Below, one piece after another: positions 36,503-49,143 of a stretch of 52,621 nt of DNA; within the stretch, counting starts at the first letter, position 1, and every line of letters begins with the position of its first letter. The notes under the pieces were generated by a model. That model did not search any database and was not told where the DNA came from. It saw only the letters and a program-made list of their open reading frames with translations. Origin of the DNA: Apiotrichum sp. Y4204 (Eukaryota > Basidiomycota > Tremellomycetes > Trichosporonales > Trichosporonaceae); the NCBI GenBank assembly GCA_025531455.1, contig JAMYHL010000133.1, forward strand, positions 1-52,621, read 5' to 3'. The position numbers and the translations under genes were made by a program.

Positions 36503-39500
36503 TCATACAGAACTGACCTGTGAGCTAACTCGAGTGACTGGTAGCTCTGCAAACCAGGAGCCGCTTCATGTGGGTTTATGAGCTATTCACATTAGTCGCG
36601 ACCAACCTGAAACGACTCACCGTCCTCGTTCATCAGGGTCTCCTCTTCGACACTTTCTGTGACCCATGATGGAAGCACAATATGCTTTCGTTTCGGCCTG
36701 ACAGTCAGGGGGTACTTGCATTGAACGACACCTACTTGGACGTTTTGCGGACCAATTCAACATAGCGATTCGAATCATCGTTGTCCATGATGATATGTGT
36801 GAGTTTGGGATCGGCGATGCACGTCACGATCTTGCCCCCATGTTGACGTAGAAGATTTTCAGCATTGGCAAGACTGTAAGATGTGAGCTTGTGGTGGTTG
36901 CCGGCGCCTACCGTTCATTGGCTTGAGGTGGTGGTGTCGATGGAGAGAGATCGTTTAGCGTTGCATTCTCTGGTGTATCCAAATAGAACACCAGATGGCA
37001 GAAGATCGCGTCTTCGTCGTATTCCAAAGCGTCGACGTCCTCGCCCATCGGTTGATACTGGGTCGTTAGTCCTTTTTCAAACATCTCGCTTACATTCCCA
37101 ATCGCTTTGCCTTCGAGAAGCGGAAACAAGGCCGGCAGAGACGCTGCTTGATCATCTACCTGCATCGTTAACACGGATAGCCCATCCATGCCAACACTCA
37201 CAGAGGCGCTGTCGTCGTCATTGTCCTCATGACCCGAATGTTTCCGATCATCGTCTGTGTCTTCCCCTGTAGGGACAGACTCCGAGCTATCGAGCGGAGT
37301 ATCTTGAGAAACTTCGTTTCCCAGCCCCCAGTCTGTTGCCATCTGGCTGGCTCTCATTTGATTAGCACTGGGCAGTTCAACCTCTCCTTCGCTCTCGTCC
37401 CAATCATCGGTGCCGTCTCCCTCGTTGAGAACTTTATCGTCGTCGTTGCCGTCGCGATGCGTTAGTTGCCCTGTCCTATCTCGCACCAAGCTGAGGTTGT
37501 CGAGATCTGCCAGTGTTTTGGTATAATATCGATCATCCTTGGCGGTTTCCGAAGCGAACACAAGAAGGCTGGAGTTAGTGAGGGGAAAAACGGCAAAACC
37601 CGACGTACTCCTTCACAAAAGGTAAAGGTCTATGCCGTTTGATGGATTCGAAGATCCATTCAGGCTTCACAACGTTATTGCCTTTGCGAATCTGGGCCTT
37701 GACTCGGGGGGCTTCAGTCAGTATAGGTAGGCTCAGTTTATGTTACATTTGTCGTCGCAGGAAATAACAATGGCCGAGTTGTCGGACAACTGGGCTTGGG
37801 TGAAATCGCCTCCATGCTTATGGACTAGAGCTTCAAGCTCCGCTTTGGTATGGTCCTTCGTGTCCTTTGGAATGTCTAACATTAGCGACCACACCACGCT
37901 CATACGCACAAAACGTCCAATACCTGAAAATGCGGTTTTCCACATTGTCGCTTGATAGTGTTTGACCTTTGAACCCTTCGAACAGTTGCACCTTGCGCCT
38001 CCCGGTAGTTGTTTTGCGGCGCTTTCGAGAGCTGTGAATCAGTGGCGAAGACACTTCAGCTTCTTACGTTCCGTTTTCCCCATCGACATATCTCTTCTTC
38101 GGCTTCTGCAGCAATGCGATGAACTCCTCAAAGCTCAACTGATGATGTTAGCACCCACAGCACCTCAATGTGATACTAACGCAGTTCCACATATCGCGGT
38201 CGTTATGTTCGTTTGCGCTGGGATGCTCGCGACTATCTCTGTCCCAGAAAATAAATCGACAGCGGGGGAATCGCAGAGTGTACCCAGCACCGTATCCGCC
38301 AGCTACCAGTACGTAAGTCACCTCAAATAACTCCCTCTCACGTACCAGCTGTGACAATCTCTGAGGCCTTGACTTCAATAACAAACGAACTGGAGTCAAA
38401 AGGGGTATCATAAGCGTGTTGGTGCATACTTTTGAGGTTCGATGTAAACGTCAGCTGCGCGCTAGTTAGTACAGAAAAGCAGACGTTTCTCAACACACGT
38501 TTATCATCAGTGCCAGTGGCCCCCAGTTGCATCCAGGAAGGGGGATTGTTTCGATCAAACGGTTTCCAGTGTTGCCGATGTTTCGTGCTGAAGTGAGCAT
38601 ATCCAAAGCGTTCGAGGCACTCACAGAATCCACTCGTAGTCTTCGTAACTCATGCCTGACCCCACCTTGGCGATGGTTTTGAATCTACGTTAGTTGAAAG
38701 GCAGAAAGTCATGAACCCTACTGTGGAATGTGATTGGAACCATCGTCCTCTTGGGGCACTCTCAGTCCACAAAGGAGACTAGAAATTTTCCCAGTACGGC
38801 CGCCTTGGCCCCACCATCCCCCTGCCATAAGAAGAGAAACAATAAAGGGGACCCACCAAGCACAAGGAGATCCAAATTCTGCGTGTTAGCATTATTGCAA
38901 GGGCAGCTACACACCTCTCCCATCTGGTCCGCATATTCAGGCTTGACTTTGATCCAGTCAGCTCCTCGCGAGTTGGTCACATATGGACTGTCTGCTTTCT
39001 TCACGACAATGCCCTCGCCCCTGTTTGTTAGTAATGGGGCAATAGTTCTCTCTCACTTTTGTTCCAAGACTCTTTCCAACATGGATCTAATATCTTTACC
39101 GGTCCGTCCACGTTCTTCGTCGACAAACTCGATCCGTCCAACATATTGATCCATCTGTTTGAAGATCCGCCCGGAACGTAGCAGTCGCTTGCGTTCAGAC
39201 AAGCGAGTACCAGTTAGACAGCGGTCATTGAGGTACAGAATATCGAAAACTTTGACTATAGGTCAGCGACAGGGAGTCGGCCTCTACTCACAGCATGGAC
39301 GGGGAGAGTTCTCATCGTACACCTTATCTGACAGTTAGTGCCCGTAGACGGAGAGCGAATTCCTACCCAACGCTGCTGTTTTCAAAGTTCCGAATGCAAG
39401 ATACTTTTCCAAAGCAGGGTCCCATACCATCATCTCCCCATCCAGAATGACACTGGAGTCAGAGGAAGGCCTATCTTTGGACATACTTTCGCACACCCTC

Positions 39501-40788
39501 TTGGAAGACGTCAGCGATAAACGGTGTAAGGCTCCCTTCCCCAACATTTGAGCCATACATATACGCTGTCATTAGTCACCAATCCAGAAAGTAGTGCTCA
39601 CTATAATCCTTTGCCTTTCTGGAGCAGTAAAACCATTCAGCACCGGCTCCTCGCATATGAAGTTGGATGCGTTCTCCATCAAGTTTCTCTTCCATGATAA
39701 ACTCAGAAGCACCGGGGCCGACCATCTTCGCAATAGCGTCATGCGACGATGTCGGTGAACGGTAACACAGTTGAGGCAGAAAGCACCGAAATAGTTCAAT
39801 ATTGGTTTGCTGCACATTAGCAAAGACAGTTGAGTCGGTCAGTAATGTTATTGCACTCACGTTTTTCTCCAGTCGGATTTCGGGCTTGTATAATGTCCAA
39901 CAGACGCGTTTCAAGTCGGAACACACGTTGAAGAGGGCCGCAGCGTCGGGGTGGAAACAACCCAAAACTCCCTTCTCGCGAATGGAGATTCGAAGATCAA
40001 TCTGTTAGTTGGAAACAGTCCACTCCTACTTACCTTTAAGAATGATACGGATAATCCATTCTTGCTCGTTGGCGGAACATTGTTCGTTCATCCGCCGCAG
40101 GATCGGAATGTAATCTGCTCTATTCAATCAATCATCGGTCGTGAAGAGGAACTTACTGTCGCAAACGTCCCTTCGCTAGCTCATCCAAGAGCGTGTTTAC
40201 GGCCTCCACCGTCAAGGTCCCAGCCTCAACTGTCGATCGCGCAGCGATTTCGTGATAGCACACTCGCGCAAAATCGCCCGAGAAGTTTTCTCCTTGTCCT
40301 TCAACGGGTTGCTTCCACTTGATAAGGCGTTGCGCGGCTTCGCTATGCCGATCCAGACCAAGCACTTCAATATAACACTTGGCCAGCATAGCTTCCTTAA
40401 GGTTGTACACAGGTCGCTCGCGATCCCTCTGAGATTGTCAATCGAGCACGTTCATATTCATTTCACTGCTCACGTCAGGAAGTAGCAGTCGAATCAGAGG
40501 GTAGAAATCGTTGCCAACTTTAGTACGCCATAGATTGAAGAAGCGTGTGAGGGTTTCGGTGCGTTTCCCTGCTTTCTCATTTCTAAGACGATCCATAACC
40601 GAACATAGAATGGCAAACGCTGGAGTTGAATGGCGATTAACGCAGTCAGGAGGCCTTTCAAGCTGTGTTGGGGGAGGCAGCTGCGAGTATTGTAATTGAT
40701 GTTGGGACGACCCCTCCTCCTCTTCCTTAGGAGTCGATGTTGGGGGAGGCAGCCGTCGCTGACCTTTGTAGAACTGGGGCGCGGGCAT
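36503..40788 (-). CDS. LIG4: DNA ligase IV (non-homologous end joining)
   Basis: A many-exon gene read on the minus strand. In order: the N-terminal DNA-binding domain (FAILCSVMDRL, FFNLWRTK, YPLIRLLLPD), EWIIRIILK and DLRISIREKGVLGCFHPDA; the catalytic motif EEKLDGERIQLH with the adenylated Lys; DYTYMYGSNVGEGSL; VILDGEMMVWDP; KVFDILYLNDRCLTGT; EGIVVKKADSPY; DWIKVKPEYADQMGE; then two BRCT domains (HTKAELEALVHKHGGDFT and NLLRQHGGKIVTCIADPK) separated by an acidic linker of roughly 180 residues. The BRCT pair and linker bind Xrcc4/Lif1 in the family. The start at 40788 is MPAPQF; an upstream in-frame ATG at 40863 is possible. The 3' end depends on a last intron with a gtgagt donor: spliced, it stops at 36503; unspliced, at 36592. 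One internal junction (39999-40033) does not keep frame, as discussed in the findings. The exons were not all summed. Confidence 0.85.
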
Positions 40789-41212
40789 GGTGCTGCCTGT
40801 ACAGCTGCGACGCTGCTGAAGGTGAATTCGCCGGGCAGATCTTGTGAAGAAGTCAAACAACACAAAGGAAAGGGGAAAGCGTGTTGGACGATTGATACGA
40901 AGGCCGAGTGGGTTGCATCATGTGTGGATCGATGATGAAACAGTTCGACCCAAGTTGATATTGGGGCACCACACGAACCACACAGCTCAAGTCCACCCAT
41001 CCACTCATGACGTGTAAAAGACGTGATAGTGCCTGTCTCTGCTACATCCATATATCCTTTTTCAGGCTGTGTTTCAACCACCTGCTTATGTTATGGAGAT
41101 TGCACGGGGGAACGGATACAATAGATAGATTCGATAGATGAGACAACACCAGCTGCTGCTGCGACGGGCACTATGATGCTATGAGCTACGACATGCGACA
41201 CAGGTTGGTTGG
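40789..41212. other. Intergenic region between LIG4 and the Zn2Cys6 gene
   Basis: It holds the LIG4 promoter and the 3' end of the upstream minus-strand gene. No gene is seen. Confidence 0.55.
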
Positions 41213-43870
41213 CTAAGTGGAAGGGAAGTAGTAAGGGAGGTTGTTTCCGTCTCCCCCAGGGAGAAGCCATGTGAAGTCTGTGTCGCCTTGAAATGCCCCT
41301 ACACTGTCGAACAGGGAAAACGTTGGCACATTGCCAAGCCGGAAAAATGTCGTATCGATTGGAGATGGCTCTTGGGCGTCCGGCTCACCAACTGGAGCTG
41401 AGTGAGATGAATCAGCTGATGGTCCCGATACGGGTTTCAGGCCTTTGAGATCACTCCCCCCCTCGTCTTGCCGGCGTGCATCTCGGGTGTCGTGAGCAAG
41501 GGGCCGATACCAGGCGAAACGTTGTCCTTTTGTGGCGTTTGTGCGTGGGCCCACATGCTCGGGGGCTCTCACACGACAGACTCGGATGGTTTCGTCTAAA
41601 ACCTCCACCGATCCCAAAGCGACTGGGTAGAGCGAAACGAAATGTCGAAGTATGGTCGAGGTGGCATGGAGGATTTTTGTAGCTTCCTCTTCTTGGATCC
41701 GGTTCTCGCTTACTCGGGCCGACAGGACGCATGCCAACAGCAGCCGACCTGTAAATAGCAGTCGATAAGCCATCACTCCGGGTCAGCGGCTTGCAGCTTC
41801 CACTGACACAGCTGACACACGACTCACGGATATCGCACCGGGCGAGGTTAGAGGTAGCACCCAACTGAACAACCAGAGCAACCAAGTCGCGTGCCGATCC
41901 GATTAACAAGCCGCGATGCTGTTCGAGAAGTAGCGGCCGTGGGTTTGCGCTGAGAGTTTCCAGTTGTAGATGACGGGCTCCAACTAGCAGTTGCACCATA
42001 TGGTCAATTGAGACCACTTGCTCCGTAGCGACAGAATATCCGGGAAGAGTGGATCGCGCCTTGGGTTCCGGTTCCGAAAAGTCGGAAGGAGCTTGACTTC
42101 TCCACTTGTTCAAGCAAGTCATCGTTTTGCTCAGTCGCTCAGCATCATCGTCATCGGGTCGACTTTGGCGGGAGACTTCGTTGAGAAAATCACAATTGGC
42201 AACAAACGGGTGGTGCGACGACGCTCGGAAGGCACTTTCAAGGACTGCGGAAATTTGAACTAGTTGTCGGAACGTTTCAACATGTCTAGCGTCGTTGTCT
42301 TCAATCCGGCAATCTGCTGTGATGTCCGAGTTGTCATCCTTGAAGGGTTCTGGGATTGGGACATCCATGTCCCAAATGTGCATAAGATGGGGACGGCCGC
42401 AGAAGGCAGAGATTTGCTTATCCCAAACGTACACGGCCCAAGCTGTGCGCTGGATGTGAGTCAGCTCGTGAGGATTCGTTTGACGTACAGATCTTACTTC
42501 CCGAAGAACAGAGCTTTCCATAATGGTCGGCGTTATGTATCGCTGTAGACCGCCGTCCAATGTCCTTGATAATGCCTCAGCGAATAACCCTTGGGCCACA
42601 GGGTGAGGAATGTTATCGACACAGTGAAACATAGAGGCAAAAAAGCGGCTTTGAATAGCGTAAATGACATTGTCGCTACCCACGGCGCGCTCTAGCAAGC
42701 GGTTGAAGAGATCCTGGTAGCGCAAGCCAGCAGTAGTAGGAGCATCCGCATCTGTTCGCACACGAGGGTCAAAAGTGTAACGTGAAGCCAGCATGCACAT
42801 GGAGATGACGAGAGCAGCGAATGCGTGGTTGTTCCACTGGTAAAGCTCCTGGAAAAACGAGGGAATGTGGAGAATGGGCCACACAGGATGAATCGTAGTG
42901 AAGAATATCCTCAACAAGTCGCTCATCAGATCCGGTGGGACTGGTCAATGTTAGTTCGAAGCCTTGTGGCACACCAACTTGTCTCGGGAATGCTAGAAAT
43001 AAGCTCATCCCCAGCCTGCGAAGGCGCGACTTCGCGACCTGGGAAGTACTCCCCAGCGCGGTCGAAGCCATGACCAGCTGAGCCCTCGTGAAGCAAGTCT
43101 TGCAGCCATTGCCAGTCTGGTTCAATCGCACTTTCCGTTACAGGAGATCGTTCTGTCGCAAGTTGCCTTGTCGTTTCCCTTTCGTCAGACATTGTATCAT
43201 CCTGTCAACGTACAATAAGGGAAGCCCCGATGTGGAGCCAGCATGGTGTGACAAACCATGATACGACACATAAAAGTGCGCAGTTTTGTCAGAATCAAGA
43301 ACTGCTGTTAGCGGCCAGCTTGAATAGCATCAAGACCATACCACGTCGTTTCTGCGGCATATCACCATGGCGGCTCTCACTGGAGCTGGAGGGCTGGGAT
43401 CGTTTGGAACCACCTGCAGGTGTCGCTGCTCTGGGAGGTTAGATGTGCGCCCCCCTAATACGCAAATTACAGATAGATCACCACCGATCACTTACCTGGG
43501 TTCTACGCTTGAGAGTACGGTTCTTGAGTTTCCAACTTTTGTCGAAAACTGACATGTCGCATTTGCTGCAACGCATTTTGCGCAAGGATTTTCATGACCA
43601 CACTGACGTTCGCTTAGCATGTGTACTACCGAATACACGCCGCCTCAAGCGACATACCTTAATCTTTCGAGCTCTTCTCTAGTTAGCACCGAGACAGACA
43701 TGGAGAAGAGGAAAAGGAAAGTGGCAGGAAGCAGAAGTCTCGGAAAGGTGGCCACCAAGTGCTTACCGGCATCTGTCACAGGCACGTAGGAATCGAATCC
43801 GCGTGTCGTCCACTGGGTGCGATGACGGTGGAGTTATAGGGCTTCGCTGAGCTCCCGGAGACTGGGACAT
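41213..43870 (-). CDS. Zn(II)2Cys6 fungal transcription factor
   Basis: Exons on the minus strand: 43870-43767, 43676-43658, 43602-43496, 43430-43342, 43304-43270, 43201-42979, 42940-41828 and 41775-41213, giving 2253 nt and 750 residues. The zinc cluster is split over three exons and reads ACDRCRRARKIK, then CGHENPCAKCVAANATC, giving the six Cys of a binuclear cluster at about residues 28-55. A fungal-specific transcription factor (MHR) domain follows from PPDLMSDLLRIFFTTIHPVWPILH at about residue 195, with AVYVWDKQISAFCGRPHLM as its best block. The short start MSQSPGAQ (43870) is chosen; an in-frame ATG lies at 43975. The Ser/Thr/Pro-rich C-terminus could be an activation domain. Regulated pathway unknown. 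The fifth exon (35 nt) is the weakest part of the model. Confidence 0.85.
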
Positions 43871-44323
43871 AATAGATAGGCTCTTTGGCCACAGATGAGA
43901 TCCAGAGATAATGCGATTTGCGATGCTTGCTAGATGGCTAGAATTTTTAGTTGTGATGAGTCGCAGAGACCTCACTTCATCAACATCAGGAATCAGGAGT
44001 GGAGGAGGGGAGGGGAATGGCCGGCTGTGGCCGCTGGTGGAACCGGAAGCATTTATTCATGTCACAACAGGTTAATGGGTTTGTTTAATGATCAGAGACC
44101 GTGCACCGTGCGTTGTACCTCGGGTCAGTCCAGTACATGGAGATAGGCAGTACATGGAGGTACGAAGTGCAGTGCCATATGCCTTGCTTTCTATTACACA
44201 TTCCTTCGGGGATCAATTCTAGTTATATCAATTCCAGCTGCAGCGATGTCGCGGACCATATACTGTGGATGCATTTCACTGTTTAGCAGTTGCCGTTTCA
44301 CTATCTCCCGTCATGAGTTACGA
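43871..44323. promoter_or_regulatory. Upstream region of the Zn2Cys6 gene
   Basis: About 450 bp between the transcription-factor start and the stop of the EDE1-type gene, both on the minus strand. No gene is seen. Confidence 0.55.
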
Positions 44324-47300
44324 CTACTTAGAGTCGAGGAGTACATTGAGCGCTTTCTGGAAGCTGTACCCGTTGGCATCGAGAGCTTCAACCACGAGGG
44401 TTCGCGAAAAGCCCATTCCACAGAGCTGTGATGTCAGTCTTATGCCTTCACAGGAGCAGGTCACCTACTTTCTTGACATCCTCGAGATCGTCAGGCTGTG
44501 GAAGGTCAGGGCGGTCAGGCAGGGGTGGTGCCTGTGTCGTCGTTGCAGTCGGCTGAGATGACGATTCTGCTGGGCTGATGGTCAGGACAATCGGGTCGGG
44601 TCACACAACTCACTTGGGCCCTGGAGCAAAGTCACCACCAAACGCATCATCGAAAGAGAGGGTGTTCGAAGCACCTGGGGGAGCAGATTTCGGCAAACCC
44701 CACTCATCCAGACCTTGAGGGGGCGATACTACCTCGTACGACTTATCCGAGTTTGTTTGAACGTTAGAAGGCGTCTTGTCGAAATCGTCGTCAAAACTCG
44801 CGAACTCGTCATCAAAGGCAGACGACGTTGGCTGTTGTTGGGGCTTGGCGTTACCAGCGGAGAAATCGGGGAAGTCGAATTCGTCCTCATCCTCAAACCG
44901 AGTCGCTTTAGGAAGCGTCGCTGCGGCTGAACCGGCGAATGCAGGGTTGAAAGTCGAATGGGGCGCGAAAGGGGCCCCGAACGGGTCCACTGTTGACGAA
45001 GCATTCTGGCTTGAAGACATACCCATAGGTGCGCCAAACGGGTCGAGCTCCGCAGGGGCGACCCCAGCACCTTGAGGTTGGCTCATAGAGCGAGTTGCTG
45101 GTGGCGGCGGCGCACTACGACGTGCTTTTTGGGAATCTTCGGGAGACGCGGAAGGCGAAAGAGGCGCAGTGGGCGGCGGCAGTGGTGTGATGCCCTGCGG
45201 AGACGACAGAACGTTTGTGTGGTCGTCGCCTTTCGGGGACAGGGATCGGGAGTAATCACGTCGAGGTCCTTCGAGGTCCTCTGGACCTTCCTCCTCATCG
45301 GAGGATTCGTCATTAGCCTGTTCTTCCTGAGGTGACTGCTGCAACGGAGAGTCTGGCACGCTTGAGGGCGGTATCGGGTTGGTTGACACTGTCCGAGCAA
45401 CATCGGGATGCGTGTCATGAGAGAACACAGGCGATTGAGGCGATGTGGAGGAAAGAGGAGCATCTGCGTTGGACGGTGGATGGTCATTCGTCCGAGTATG
45501 GAAATCAGCGAACGCAGCATCGAAATCAGAATCTTCGGCGGGGGGAACCGTCTGGGAGGAAGCATCGAACGAATCGCCGAATCCGGGCACACCAGCTGGC
45601 ACACTAGCGGGCACACCAGCGGGCACATCAGCGGGCACACCAGCGGGCACATCAGCGGGCACACCAGCGGGCACATCAGCGGGCTCGGGCGCATGCGGTG
45701 CGATAGCATTTTGCTCAACAGTTGGAATCGATGAGGTTGATGCTCCAAAAGGATCAACTTTGTCCTCGTTGAACTCTTCCACCGCCTCATCGTGCTGGAG
45801 GGTTTCTGGTTGAGAGAGATCCTTCGAAGCTTCCTCGTCCTGCCCGGCGAGAACAGCTCCGCCGACAAGCCCCGAGACGGCAGCGGCGCCACCGGCGAAA
45901 GCGGCCGCCCCAGCCACTTGGGAACGGTCCGAAGAGGCAGAGGTGGTGCGGTTGAGGCGATTGAAAGGGTTCATAGATCCCCTAGAGTTGCCGGTCGCTT
46001 CAGGGCTGAGCGTTCGAGCCGGAGAGGTGACCTTGTGGTCCGAATGTTGGCTATCGGCCTCAGCTTCGTGAACCTCTTTCTGAACTGCATCTCGGGCAGC
46101 CTCCGCGGTAGACACTTGTTTCTTGGCGATGGCGACCATGCCCTTCTGCTGCCTCGCTTCCTTCTTGATTTTGTCCAAAAGAAGCTTTAGCCCTGTTTTC
46201 TCGTCTTCGAGTTCCTTCATGCGCTTCTGAAGAGCACGGACCTCTTCCTTGTCGTGCAGAAGACTTTGTTCCAGTTCCTGCTTCTCCATTCGCATGGCGG
46301 TCAGGTCACTTTGAGCAGAGATAACCTCGGCTTCAAATTGCTTAAGCTTCGCCGTCTGTTCCCCGACTCGGACGCGAAGGTCGGCCACCGCCTTGGTCTC
46401 CGTCTCGTGCTTCATTCGTGCAGTTGACAGCTCGGACTCTAGAGTGGAAAGTTGCGCAGTGGTCGATGCAGCATTCTGTTCCAATTCAGTTCGTGTGCGT
46501 TCCAATTCAGCAACCGAGCGGTTGGTGTTCGCCAGCTGATTTTTCATGTTTCCCAAATCAGCCGACTTGTCAAGAGCGGCTGAAGGGGCCTCGCTAGCCT
46601 CCTCACCAAGAAGGTCGCGAGTTGGCTGAGGGGTCAACTGGGAAGGCGCTGTGCATGTTAGTTATATTCAAACGACAACGAGCGTACGTAATGACGCAGC
46701 CTTAGGCGGATGCGATGTGTCCACCGTGGCCCGTCGAGATGGAGGCTGAGGCAAAAATGGAGTCGCTGGGACAGCAGGGACAACAGCAGCAGCTGGTGCG
46801 GGGGCTTCGTCATCGAAGAGGTCGAAAAGGTCTTTTGGCGCTGTTGACTGCTGGGTAACCTGCGAACGGAGCTTAGGAGGAATCAAGCTAGTTGGTAGAG
46901 TTGTTGGAATATCTTTGCCCGCCAGTTTCGAGTTGATGAGATGCATTGCGACAGCAAACTCATCAGGGTCAAGCTTGCCTTCTTGACGGATGTCGGCCAG
47001 ATCCCAGATGCTCGCCAGCGTACCTTCATCAAGCTGACTTTGCAGCATAAAGGGCACTGCAACGTCACCTTCGATGACACCCTTGTTCTGGGTGTCCAAC
47101 TGCGCGAAAAAGCGATCCGACGCCGCCTTGGCCTCGGCTGTGACGTCCCACTGCCCAGTTGAATCAGACGTTGGGAGACCATGTGTCGCTTTCTGAGCCA
47201 TTGTGGGTGTCATGGTGGAGGACCGAGGGGGAGTAGCAATAGCCGTGTGGCTCTGTCCCGTGAGTTGAGGTTGAAGGGTACCAGTGAGTTGACGTTGGAT

Positions 47301-48099
47301 TGGGCTACCAGGTTGGTGGGAGAGCGAAGAAGGGCTGGTTGGCGCAGGCCTGCCACCGGAAGCTGCTTCATATGTTCCGGGAGGCAGTGTAGCGGGAAGC
47401 ACCAGAGATGGGTTGGCCATGCAGCTCTGAATGAGATACATGCCAATGATGAAGTCGGCGAGGTCCAGCGCTCCGCGTTGTTGCGTATCCGCAAGATTCC
47501 TAAGCATGAGTTAGATAGGAAAATGAGTAAATAAACTCACCAGATCTGACCCAGCTTGTCGTAGTTAAGCTGGCTCTTCAGAAATACGTCGCGGGCTTTA
47601 TCACCGCTGACAATGCCATTCGTGGGTCCACATCCCACAAACATACGAGTAAAATTGGTACGGTCCGCAGGGGTGAGAGGGGGGAGGGTGCTGCCCGTCA
47701 CATTGGCCGACAGTGGGCCTTGAGCCTGCGGCGGCGGATGATATCCACTGAAGGATGGATATGGGCCAGGCTTCGACACCAAGGACGGGTCCACTTGATT
47801 GGGGTTACCACTCTTCTGGATCCAGCCGATGATACGCGCTGCCTTGTACCACCCCTCCCTCGTGAGGAAGCCGTTGTTGTCAGGATCCGCTATAGCCCAG
47901 ATTTCGCCTAGAGTCTGCTGGGGCAAACCCGACGTGGTGAAGAAAGGGAGTGCATCCTTCCCTGGCAATACTCCAGTCTACAAACAACAGTTAGCTGTTG
48001 GAGAATCCATGCCATGGGAGGGTACAAACTCACACCATCCTTGTCGATAGCCGCAAAGAGCTGATCATAGTACTGTTTTTCCACACCTGTAGTAGCCAT
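44324..48099 (-). CDS. EDE1: Ede1/Eps15-type endocytic scaffold (three EH domains, coiled coil, UBA)
   Basis: Exons on the minus strand: 48099-48034, 47977-47541, 47499-46688, 46648-44614, 44574-44469 and 44425-44324, giving 3558 nt and 1185 residues. EH1 lies at about 5-85 (ALPFFTTSGLPQQTLGEIW, DPDNNGFLT). EH2 at about 118-190 has LGQIWNLADTQQRGALD. EH3 at about 283-375 has LASIWDLADIRQEGKLDPDEF. A coiled coil at about 465-610 (MKNQLANTNRSVAELE to LLLDKIKKEARQQ) follows. A long acidic, DPF-containing low-complexity region comes next, and the last 45 residues form a UBA domain (DLEDVKKLCGMGFSRTLVVE). This architecture is that of yeast Ede1, an early clathrin-mediated endocytosis scaffold that binds NPF motifs and ubiquitin. 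A 24-bp repeat codes for alternating VPAG and VPAD. Without the last two short exons the frame would stop early and lose the UBA. Confidence 0.9.
45589..45682 (-). repeat. In-frame 24-bp coding repeat in EDE1
   Basis: Units of gggcacaccagc alternate with gggcacatcagc, about four double units on the plus strand. They encode alternating VPAG and VPAD on the minus strand. The array is length-neutral in frame, so copy number can change without breaking the gene. Confidence 0.85.
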
Positions 48100-49143
48100 G
48101 TTTGAAAGTCGACTGCCGTTGACGCGAGTATTCAGCGTAATCGACGGGCGATGTCAAGCAGGAGCTGTCTATGGTCGGGACTGGCAAGTGTCGGGTTGGG
48201 TTGTCAACCTATTGAACGGCGGATGTCGGCGCCTACGGCGAGTTTCTTCTGTTCAATGTGGCTGTCGCTTTGAAAGGGAACAGGAGGAAAGAGTAACGAT
48301 GATAAGAGTAGGGGACAGAAGACGGTGGATAGAGGCAAGAGGATGTGTAAGGTGGGGAAACGGTTGGTAAGTTTGGGTTGGGGTTGGATGAATGGATAGG
48401 GTGTACAGAATGGTGTAGACAAGGGAGCTACCATTACGCAGCTACGTAGCTCGGTACGCTCGGTGCCGACCAAGTTGATGCGTCTATGGCGCGCTCAGTG
48501 GATCAGTGGATCAATGGCCGGTGCCCTGTGCCTGCCTACAGCAGAGCTTGGGCGCTTGAGCGGCCATGAGTAGTGTGTACCGTACGTGTGGCCCCACTAC
48601 TATAGCACTGCCGTACTGCCAGCTGCCAGCATGCCAGCACGGCCAGCACCACCATGCACCACGCGCACCACGGATTTGGACGTGTGGACGTAACCCACAC
48701 GCCTGCACGCACGGTACCTACTGTACTTCGTTCGCGGGCGCGCGGGCGCTTTGCCCCAACCACTAGCTAACTAGCTCCACTGAGCCGCGAGCCGCGAGCC
48801 GCCGAGCTGCACCGGCTGCACCGCCGTTCGCGGTTCGCGGTTCGCCGGTAACTCAGGGCCTATCAGCTATCTAGCCAAGTCAGGGCAGCGTCACTGATAT
48901 TTCGTCACACATGCTACACACTCTACTACTACGTAGCTACTACGCTAGCTTGAAGGGTCACGTGCAGAGAGAAAAGATTACATAACTGAACTTTCAATCG
49001 CACCTCCATTGCAAGCCATCCATTCTTCCAATGATCCAATGTACTTATTCAATCTTGGATGTCCGAGTTGGATGACCTCTTGGCCTCTTCCGCATTAAAT
49101 CCCATACACTCCGTCTGCTTTCTTCCTGAGACCCCGAGCCCTC
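48100..49143. promoter_or_regulatory. Divergent promoter region between EDE1 and the SAM35-like gene
   Basis: About 1 kb without a supported gene. It contains short tandem heptamers (agccgcg three times, then ttcgcgg three times) at 48783-48847 that are roughly inverted copies of each other, and several ctagct/gtac palindromic words. Confidence 0.55.
48783..48847. repeat. Heptamer tandems in inverted arrangement
   Basis: Three copies of agccgcg-type units (48783-48803) are followed about 25 bp later by three ttcgcgg-type units (48826-48847). The second block is approximately the reverse complement of the first, with C/T differences. Confidence 0.7.

Noticed and set aside
41476..41682. Plus-strand open frames inside the Zn2Cys6 gene and similar frames in LIG4 and EDE1
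   Set aside because: They are antisense by-products of GC-rich coding sequence with no family motifs.
44378..44604. EDE1 stop just after FAPGPK at 44610, giving a protein without UBA
   Set aside because: A gtgagt donor overlaps that stop, and two more short exons in frame encode a clear UBA domain, so the longer form is preferred.
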